This document shows positions 56,502 to 64,000 of a DNA stretch of 64,000 nucleotides, in pieces; the stretch's first letter is position 1; each line of letters begins with the position of its first letter. The translations under genes and the position numbers were made by a program. The stretch is from Plasmopara viticola (taxonomy: Eukaryota > Oomycota > Peronosporomycetes > Peronosporales > Peronosporaceae): positions 930,001-994,000 of the forward strand of contig MBPM02000017.1 in NCBI GenBank assembly GCA_001695595.3, given 5' to 3'. The notes beneath the pieces were generated by a model. The model was not told the origin of the DNA, made no database searches, and was given only the letters and a program-made list of their open reading frames with translations.

Positions 56502-57620
56502 ATGCGTTCAAGGTGTGTAGTGGCGCTGACAGTGGTCGCTGTGTTTACCTTTTGTAAGGCTGCCAACGGGGCGGCGAGAGTCTCTGGTGCCGAGGAACCT
56601 CAAGCGTATGGCCTGCCTATCACCACTCCACTTGGTTCGCGGCGGCAATGGCCTACACGTCTCTTGAAGTCAGTTGCAGCTTCAGGATTCTCATCTTACT
56701 TTGAACGTATACCAGGGGGAAAGTGGCTATCGAAAAAAATGGGTTTTCGCCACAAATTCGCAGAAGAGGGAAGTGCGACTAACCTTTTTCACGCTACCAA
56801 TCTCGAAAGCGTGAATGCCAAAGGTTTTTTTAAGAGTCGGGAGTTCGAACAGTGGGAAAAAAAAGTCAAGCTCAAGCATAAAGGCGACGCTGATGGGCAG
56901 ATGTTCTTAACACTGGATGAGCAGTTCAAGGCAGAAAAGAACGGTGGAGTCGAACCAATCATCGCGCTGGCTTTAAACGACAAAAGCACGCGTGATGTAG
57001 GACTTCGGTTTGAAAATGAACTGCTACGAACGCTGGCTGCCGGCATGAAAGAAGGCGATGAGGTTGCTACAAATAGGTACGTGCGTTACGGTCTTTACCG
57101 AAATCCAAAGCACGGTTCCTTGGATGATAAAATGCAGAGATATCTTGGCGGTACACCTCCTGCTCAGCTGATCAAAAGTTACAAAAAGTCGGCTACCCAT
57201 AGTGGTGAAGTGTCAACTTTTGAGTATCTAGAAAACTACTTTGCGATGATCAGTGGTGGAGAAAGAGTGAAAGATATTTACTTAGATCTGCTACCCACCA
57301 AAGGTTTTGACAACAATAACTTTCTGTTTCAAAGGCTTTACGAAGAGGCAGCTCGTAAAGGTCTGAAAAAAGATGGCTTCGCCGATTTCATGCTAGCTAC
57401 TCTCCGTAAGGAGAACGGATTTACGAACGTTGAGAACGCTAACTACCTACTCAGACTTAAGGAATCGAAAATCTCGAAGGATCTTCGTAAAAAGGTGGTG
57501 AACCCATTGTTTAGAAAAGTAGTTGCATCGCTGCCAAAGGAGATGAGAAATCGATACAAGATGAAATCATTGGTACGTACGCAGATGATTTATAGATTCC
57601 GTAACGACCTCTCGCGCTAA
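56502..57620 (+). CDS. Secreted RxLR-region/WY-like effector paralogue (372 aa), open
   Basis: The start was set at 56502 (MRSRCVVALTVVAVFTFC signal peptide); the frame is open 90 bases further upstream, but that part overlaps the promoter block. The motif is TPLGSRRQWPTRLL: the usual WPARLL has Thr for Ala (residues 50-55). The body has FEQWEKKVKLKHKG, GGVEPIIALAL (Pro in the helix that is AIIAQA elsewhere), YVRYGLYRN, ISGGERVKDIY and FDNNNFLFQRLYEEAARKG. After the usual end (VVNPLFRKV) the frame continues about 25 residues through former 3' flank (SLVRTQMIYRF). Paralogous to the gene at 42668. No lesions. Confidence 0.85.
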   Translation: MRSRCVVALTVVAVFTFCKAANGAARVSGAEEPQAYGLPITTPLGSRRQWPTRLLKSVAASGFSSYFERIPGGKWLSKKMGFRHKFAEEGSATNLFHATNLESVNAKGFFKSREFEQWEKKVKLKHKGDADGQMFLTLDEQFKAEKNGGVEPIIALALNDKSTRDVGLRFENELLRTLAAGMKEGDEVATNRYVRYGLYRNPKHGSLDDKMQRYLGGTPPAQLIKSYKKSATHSGEVSTFEYLENYFAMISGGERVKDIYLDLLPTKGFDNNNFLFQRLYEEAARKGLKKDGFADFMLATLRKENGFTNVENANYLLRLKESKISKDLRKKVVNPLFRKVVASLPKEMRNRYKMKSLVRTQMIYRFRNDLSR

Positions 57621-58129
57621 GTGTTGCTCATGTGCTGGTGTAGATTTTGTGGTTTAAAAAGGTCCTGCGTCAGTAGCAGAGAAGATTTTAACTCGCGGTG
57701 GATGAGAGCGCAACACTCGGTACTTGATTTGCCAGGATAGCAAGGGTGTCATCTGAGCACAAGGCTTGCATGTCAATATTTTACGTATCGACGCATAAAA
57801 ATGGAGTAAATGCATAAATACTCTAGCATTGTCGTGGGTGCAACTAGATTTTTGTTGGAGTCGAGAATAGGTTCCTCGTTTGTAGTAATATGAATGACGC
57901 TACAATACACAGTGCTTGGTCTTGAATCTTAATTTTCAAATGCCTTGCGTCCTTAAGCTTTCTTCCGATCCGAACACAATTTATCAAGAAAGAAACTCAT
58001 ACTACTTGGCATTATAGTCATGACAATGTGTGCTTGTATTTTCGTAGGCACCATTTCATAAGGCTTACCTTGTCAAGCAATGTCGACTCCATACCGTAAG
58101 CAATGCTGTGCGCTTGGCAACTAACACTT

Positions 58130-58320
58130 ATCATTTACCGTTTTGATGAATGTGATAAGCTTGAGGTTCCCATTGGTGCCAAGCGTACCAATGCAATATT
58201 TGGGATCATCGCTCTCTCGGTGGATGACTTCGCAACGTCTAATAGCTTTGCTTGCTGCTTTGTCAAACAGATCAAGGGTGGCCGAATTTACGTCGACAAA
58301 TGCCTGTGGCTAAACTAATT
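58130..58320 (-). other. P element 7
   Basis: The minus strand shows CCACAGGCATTTGTCGACG, LFDKAASKA-like and LKLITFIKTVND-like blocks in the order seen in the other copies; frames are interrupted. It lies 510 bases downstream of, and convergent with, the 56502 gene, as P element 5 does to its paralogue. Confidence 0.55.
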
Positions 58321-58579
58321 TCTGCAATGTAGACAGATACTTTCGATGCAACATAGGCGAACTGGAGCGCGTTCATCAGCATGGAGAAAAAATCAAAAGG
58401 ACGGACCAACTTACGACTATGGGTGATTTTTTTCATATAAATTTCTTTCACATAGGAAAGTGACCAATTTTTAAATCAATTCTCAGTTCGCTTTGCCCGC
58501 GTCTCAATATTTTATTTTTTGTACGAGTGAAATGAGCGGCTCAACGGCGAACTCGGTGCTGCTTTGGGGACGTATCCAT

Positions 58580-59290
58580 CGGGGCTCTGAACTACAAACA
58601 AATACAATGCTTAGTTGGGTGGCTATTTTAAAGTGAAGCGTGTAGAAACAAATATATATTAAGCGCACGAAAATTGCTGATCAGTTTACAAAACGGCGAG
58701 GCGGCGTCATTCGAAATGACAATTTGTACGTATGACGAGTGCCAGCGCGCATGGCGTAAGATTCCTGATTGCTTCCGAATGGAAAGAAGCATATCATTAC
58801 AAATATGGAAATCGTACCGCAATTTTTGTAAAATTTTAAAGGCAAAAAACCTGACAGATGACGCCAGTTCGCCAGATTCAGCTGAGGAGAAGTTGTTTTC
58901 GTAGCTTTTGAATTGGGCAGCAGTAAGAATTATGAACCCACGTCAAGCGCGTTTCGAAGCACCCAAATTTTAGGTCAAGCTGCAATTTATTATATAAAAA
59001 CCTGCACCCCTGTAATGGTAGGTGACTTTATGGAAAAAGATAGTGCAGCAAGGCAAAACACGGGCATACATGGTAGTGCGTGGATCTTATCCTTTTGAAC
59101 AAATGTTGGCAAGCAATTCAGTGGCACGGTGTCATTCAAGACGAATAGTATTAATTTTCGAGAGACAGAAAAGGGTTGCTTTTTGATCGATCCTCAAGGA
59201 GAGTTCGAGACAAGATAAATGATCGCACCGCATCAGAATGAGAGCACTAGTACGTGTATTCGTGTCAGGATAAAGACACGGTTCATGGTT
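58580..59290 (+). other. Spacer, paralogous to 44730-45498
   Basis: No gene. It is collinear with the spacer before the 45555 gene, part of the duplicated two-effector block. Confidence 0.55.
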
Positions 59291-59349
59291 GCAAATATTT
59301 TCTCGCTCTCGAATGTCCCTTCCGCCACCTGCCAACTTGAAAGTCAACA

Positions 59350-60327
59350 ACATTTAAGGTGTGTTGTGGCGCTGACAAAACTTGCTGTGTTAGCTCTTTA
59401 CAAGACAGTAAATGTAGCCGACAGAGCCTCTGGTGCTAAGGAAATCCAACTTCATGGCGTATATATGCCGCTTCTTAGTAATTAAATTCGCCCACGGCGA
59501 CGATGGCCTGCTCGTCTTTTGATGTCTGTCGCAGCTCTTAAGTTATCAAATTGTCAATAACATGGTTGGGAAAGTGGTGGTTCTCAAAAAATGCCAAATA
59601 AATCCCACTTCGATGAAAATGAACTTATTTTTCAGTCACTTATAATGCCGAAGACGTGAATCCTTAAAACATCTTTAGGGCGAGCAGTCTAAAATGGGCA
59701 ACCGACGTGAAGGGATAGTGTGGAGCCACCTCTGAAGAACTGATCCTTTCCACAATGTTGGAGGAGTTTCGTGGCAATTTCGACGACGGAGTCGAAGGAA
59801 TTACTGCGCAGGCTTTCAGAAGCGATGACACGCGTGATATGGCGTACCACTTGAGAATCTGCTGATGGAAAAGCTGCTCGGTGGCGTGAGATGAAATCTC
59901 TATATTGCCTTAACTGCCTTATGCATTATGCGCTCTAATGTGCAACGATGCACGCGATAGTGCATACAAAAGTGACAGAATAGGCAATAATAATTCGCAC
60001 AGTCGAAAGCTCACCAGCTCTCGACCAACATGATCATGCTAAAGATTAAAAGCGATATTATGATATGATTGAAAAAAAATTGTCGGAAGTTTTCAATAAT
60101 CTGTAATGTGTCGACGAATTCAACAATAATGCCTTTTTGTTAAATATGCTATACGAAAAGGCCATGACTTCTGAAAAAAGGTGAGTAACGCCACTTTCAT
60201 GCTGACTAAACTGCGCAAAGCGAATCGGACTGAAGACGACATCTCCAGACTTCTTCACGATCTTGAAGGCCAAAACGTTCCGTATAATCTTCACAACAGA
60301 TTTCTGAAATCGATGTCAGCTGTTTAA
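59350..60327 (+). pseudogene. Decayed effector-like paralogue, start codon lost
   Basis: Upstream sequence keeps the initiator-like TCTCGCTCTCGAATGTCCC (59301-59319) and the CCACCTGCCAACTT leader. The family start region reads ATTTAAGGTGTG: the ATG codons are gone. Then come VVALTKLAVLALYKTVNVADR (damaged signal peptide), a TAA before the motif, RRRWPARLL, and a stop soon after. The body can be followed with several frameshifts through FNNNAFLL near 60117-60150 to a stop at 60325-60327. Closest relative: the open gene at 45555. Confidence 0.8.
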
Positions 60328-60889
60328 AAAAATAAAAGTTGTTGACATCGCGTCGAACGTTGCGATATGCGATGGAGAGCGCGGGTTCGAGTGCGTATTA
60401 TTAATCAGGACGTACGATTTATTGTATTTGGTGTTTGTATAGGATAGGTAAGCCATGATCAAAAAAGGTCCCTTAACAAGACCTGAGTTGTGTTGGTGGC
60501 AAGATCGACGCTTGATTTTCGGTCTGCCATGCAGTAAAAATTGTGTTATTTGACTACAGGGCTAGCATCTTAACGATAGGCATTGGAATGAGGTTAGTAC
60601 GTATAGATACACTCGCGTTGCATTTTAAGATTGTGTGACAAACATCTCTATTCAAGCTAATTTAAGTATAAATACAGTATCTCTTCAGACAACTTCATGA
60701 AATGTTTCTTAGGCGCATATCGTTACCACTAAGCCAGATTATATAAATGTAATGAGCTAACACTTAACTTTTAAGCTTTTATATATCAAAACGTCAATCT
60801 CCCAATGCTGCATAATTAATCGTTGTCTGATAGCTCCGTCAATGCAGTAGAGCGCCTGACAATCAATTTAGGCTTCCATTAAAATTTCA

Positions 60890-61220
60890 AGTGGCAATGC
60901 GGGTGGATTCACATGGAAGTAAGATTGTCATCTGAGCACAATACTTGCACGTCAAGTGTTTGCATTTTCGAGATACTTGAATGAGAATGATGATACCTAT
61001 CAGCTTATCCGCATTTGCACGTGAGTTAAAATGGATTGAAGCCGACAATGATTACATCCTTCAATTTTTTGCCCTATGAAGCACGAGTAGATCATTTAAA
61101 CGGTCTTGGCCGCATTTATGAGGCGGCAAAGTGCTCAAGATGTAGTATTGTAAAAACGACGTAGCAATATGCTTGAGTTTGGTCACAAATTGAAGTTTTT
61201 GTACACTTCAATCAATTTTT
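60890..61220 (+). repeat. Second 3'-flank-like segment, paralogous to 49848-50335
   Basis: It shares GGCAATGCGGGTGGATT, AAGTAAGATTGTCATCTGAGCAC and later TTGAAGCCGACAA-type blocks with the 49848 segment, in the same order. Confidence 0.62.
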
Positions 61221-61394
61221 TTCCTATATGGATACAAATTGCCAAAGAACAACCTGTCATACTTGGCTCTAACGTGATGACGATATGCGTCGACATTTTC
61301 GTAAGATATACCTTCAAAGATGCTTGACTTGTCAAAAGAGTACCATCTTTGATGGCTTCACACCAGCGAATTACATGTTTGATGTACGTGTCAC

Positions 61395-61560
61395 CGTGGC
61401 AGTCCTACTACCAAGTGTCGCTCTCTCAACCAACACAAGTCAGGTCTTTATAATGTACCCCCCCCAACCATGGTTCCATTACAGACACTATACAAAAGAC
61501 ATGCGAACCCCAAAGCGTCAACGCGAATGGTCGTACATCATATGCATACGCACCTGTGAC
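61395..61560 (-). repeat. Isolated effector 3' flank, inverted, without its gene
   Basis: CAAGTGTCGCTCTCTCAACC, ACACAAGTCAGGTCTT, GGTTCCATTACAGACACTATACAAAAGACATG and GCGTCAACGCGAATGGTCGT match the reversed flank of the 45555 gene and the scrap at 50520-50690. No effector body follows to the right. Confidence 0.62.
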
Positions 61561-61605
61561 ACAGTCGCGGAGGGAGAAGGTCATTTGTTCAATGAGGCTT
61601 AGGCG

Positions 61606-62499
61606 CCGAGCGGGGCGAAGGAGGAGCATTTGCTGCTTGGGAGCAAACTCAGAGGTGACATTAAGAAAGAACTTTTGCATTTCTTGCTACAGCTTAACTG
61701 ATTGCCTTTAGCCACCTCGTACTACCTCCTGAAGTCTACCATTTTCCTATACTTTATCTGACTTCTTGCGCACTTTAGTATATTTTTAAAAAATGACGTC
61801 CGTTGACTTTTGTTATTTATATGAAATCGGATTCGGCTTCGGATCTAAAACTATGTAACCGAAACTTCCTATGGATAGTACCAATGCATATATACTTTAA
61901 GCAATGCAGTTTTATGGCGCCATGGCCGTCATCGGCAATCCCACCGGTGATGACGTTTGCGTCTAATGACGTCTTTTTTTATTTGCAATTGGGATCGATG
62001 AGTCTGGAATCTTTTTCAGATCATCCAAGGGCTCCCGACTAGCTTTCTTGTTGGCTTCACCAAGTTATCAAATCTTGTAATGCAGGTTTACTTTATAGTC
62101 GATGATGGCTTCAACGAGCTGTTTCTTCAAATTGTCGATCAAGATGGCCTTATTCACCTTTTGCCGACAATTACGATTCCTGTGATACGGCTCCGGCAGT
62201 TAAAAGTGTAATATAGAATTCAGCAATATTCCTTTAGATGATTTTAATGTATAGGAATCTCACGTAACTTTCTTTGCGATCGGGAATGTGCTAATACATC
62301 TCAGCGCTTTATTTGAGTGGGCATATCTTTCTGACGCACATACTATATTCGCTGTTTAAAGACACTATACTGCACACTTAAAGTCTTGGACGACAGTGAA
62401 ATTACTTCTTGCACTCTTTTGCTTCGCTCATCTGGTCCTGTGAAATCCTTGATAGATAGTGAAAAAAATATATCAGTACGATAAGCACCTTAACGAGGT
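61606..62499 (+). other. Unassigned sequence
   Basis: Small frames only. A minus-strand stretch near 62160-62050 (AILIDNLKKQLVEAII) looks coding-like but could not be named; it may belong to the gypsy remnant next to it. Confidence 0.3.
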
Positions 62500-62950
62500 A
62501 GCAACTTTTGTGCTGTTTTTTATTTGTAGTGTTTTGGATCGGAAGCCGAATCATCCGGCATATAAGGAGCATGACCACGATCCGCTCCGAACAATGAAGT
62601 CCCAACTGTAGAGTGTACGCGTCAATTATAGGCTGTATTAGCCAGAAGTACAGTCATCCTCATCACTATGTGCTTGGTTGACGACACCGTCGAAGACCCA
62701 CAAAGCAGTCGATCCATCCCGTTTGTCCATCCGTTTGTGGCCAAAAAGATCCAAATTGTGCTGCATTCTGATCGCCACCACGATCTCGCGATTTTAAACC
62801 ACTTTCGGTAGCTCTTACAGCAAACTCGGGCAGATTTCATCCCAAAATCCGAATTCTGTGACAATGCATCAGCCACGGTCTTAGTTTCACCAATAATCAG
62901 ATCGAACAATGGCGGGAATTTGGCCGCTATATTGAACCGTCGAGCCAACC
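62500..62950 (-). mobile_element. Decayed Ty3/gypsy fragment (RNase H/integrase junction joined to integrase end)
   Basis: On the minus strand the frame 62622-62948 contains VADALSQNSDF, the hallmark between gypsy RNase H and integrase (usually VADALSRRPDF). About 100 bases later, in another frame, PQTDGQT is visible near 62720-62740, the hallmark of the gypsy integrase core. Near 62640-62540 an AYN.RVHSTVGTS...YMPDD pattern resembles the following integrase region. The short distance between the first two hallmarks shows a large internal deletion. Stops are present. Non-functional. Confidence 0.65.
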
Positions 62951-63616
62951 TGCGATTTGTAGTCTCTGCGTCAGGACAATCTTCTTACTTTTGAGATCCG
63001 TTTTGACCGTAAATGGTTGATCAAGAAATATATATACGCCATACAACCAGTGCATGAATGATTGCAAGTAGTTTCATTCACAGGCAGGTTAATTCAGCTC
63101 AGCCGGCTTCGTCTTTTAGCTAAAAAAAGCAATATGATGCTCTCGCTCTAATTCTTTTCAAACAAGACACCTCCGATCGCAAAGCTCGTGAAGTTCATTC
63201 GAATACTAAATGGTTTCAAAAAGTCCAGAAGTATCACAACTGGTGGAAGCGTCAAGCAACGATGACTTAGTAAATCAGCGTAACCGATCGTTCGGAATTG
63301 CAATCAGTTCGTAAGGGCATTTACTTCAATGCTATCATGGAGTGGCCCTGTCAAAGTAATTACATTTTTTGCATAGTCTATATAAATTTTACAGACGGGT
63401 TAGTAAAATTGCAACTTTATGACTGTATTTACAAAACTCAAATTTACATTGGAAGAAATGATTGATCTACTAATCGATAATTTCATGCGTATTTGAATAA
63501 TAATCACCTATAGCGCGACCGATACACGATACTGAGTATTGCAGGGGTGCTAGATTTGAAGCGATTGCCTCTTCAAATTTGAGACAACAAAAATTAAAAA
63601 GCATCACATCTTTATT
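62951..63616 (+). other. Unassigned AT-rich sequence
   Basis: No coding or repeat feature recognised. Confidence 0.35.
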
Positions 63617-63689
63617 GGATCTTTAAGGTTGCTCCGCATTTGTTGATCGTCCTTAAAGATCCTTAGGACATACACTGTAGTGCCTAAGG
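63617..63689. repeat. Two adjacent inverted repeats
   Basis: GGATCTTTAAGG (63617-63628) pairs with CCTTAAAGATCC (63651-63662). Overlapping its end, CCTTAGG (63661-63667) pairs with CCTAAGG (63683-63689). This could be a subterminal repeat of an unrecognised transposon or a transcript end structure. Confidence 0.7.
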
Positions 63690-63723
63690 TGCACTTCATT
63701 TGATTTTTTGTTCCGGACACAAA

Positions 63724-63948
63724 CTATTTGTAATATTTATAACCTTGTCGGTGCCCATTTGTGACGTCTTTTTGTCCGATAAAGCCCTCTAGGTATGGGC
63801 TCACATCCACGCAGAACTGGCACTTTGCTTGCTTAATGCCGTGATGTGGTTTAATTAAAAACGTAGAAGTGGCCAAAGAAGATTTTCTTAAACCCTTAAG
63901 TCTCTGCATAAGCCGGTTCCATATACCCGGTCTTTGCTTAAGTCTCAT
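63724..63948 (-). CDS. Hypothetical small protein (74 aa)
   Basis: The frame is complete, with an in-frame stop 15 bases upstream of the ATG. The product is basic, with a CQFC pair and a GYKYYK end. No family was recognised. It lies directly beside the inverted repeats at 63617-63689, so it may be the tail of a transposon gene that continues past the edge in another frame. It may also be chance. Confidence 0.25.
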   Translation of the reverse strand: MRLKQRPGIWNRLMQRLKGLRKSSLATSTFLIKPHHGIKQAKCQFCVDVSPYLEGFIGQKDVTNGHRQGYKYYK

Positions 63949-64000
63949 AGGAAAGATAGCTTACTTAAACAGACCATCTGGGGTGAAAAGGCTTCTAATC

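Noticed and set aside
1..64000. CRISPR arrays, bacterial operons, Shine-Dalgarno sites or rho-independent terminators
   Set aside because: The genome is eukaryotic by retrotransposon content and promoter type; no regular spaced direct repeats were seen.
1..64000. tRNA or rRNA genes
   Set aside because: No cloverleaf with convincing A and B boxes or rRNA-like stretch was noticed; a dedicated scan was not possible.

Overview
This window looks like nuclear DNA of a plant-associated oomycete (a downy mildew or Phytophthora-like species; genus not resolved). Three things point there: a family of short, apparently intronless genes for secreted proteins with a signal peptide, an RxLR-region-like arginine motif and a WY-like helical body; short initiator-type promoters of the oomycete kind (TCATTCTCC followed by CATTTTACC) about 30-65 bases before the start codons; and copia, gypsy and Mutator-like elements in AT-rich spacers. 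No housekeeping gene, tRNA or rRNA was recognised.

Layout. (1) 1-9284: three head-to-tail Ty1/copia bodies (A, B, C) sharing 180-bp LTRs. A runs off the left edge, B has lost gag and protease, and C has lost the gag zinc knuckle, protease and integrase. They are almost identical in sequence, so the block is young. (2) 9285-about 61600: an array of secreted effector-like paralogues. Seven are open (11108-12130, 20279-21340, 22498-23538, 29113-30177 minus, 42668-43702, 45555-46742, 56502-57620). Nine are broken but recognisable over much of their length, and four are short scraps. Spacers are also homologous to each other, with a conserved gene 3' flank and a second, unnamed sequence (called the P element here) lying convergent to many of the effector genes. 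The block 42.6-50.7 kb (two effectors plus P) is duplicated as 56.4-61.6 kb. (3) Inside the array: a dead Mutator-like transposon with long TIRs (46928-49605), five copies of a 0.3-kb SINE-like repeat (four with recognisable target-site duplications), and a decayed copia remnant (50988-52690, minus). (4) 61600-64000: a decayed gypsy fragment and unassigned sequence.

How it works together: the effector genes probably each have their own promoter, and the locus evolves by segmental duplication, inversion, internal deletion and transposon insertion. Functions of individual effectors cannot be read from the sequence. All homology statements come from reading the sequence by eye and from knowledge of the families; no database search was run.
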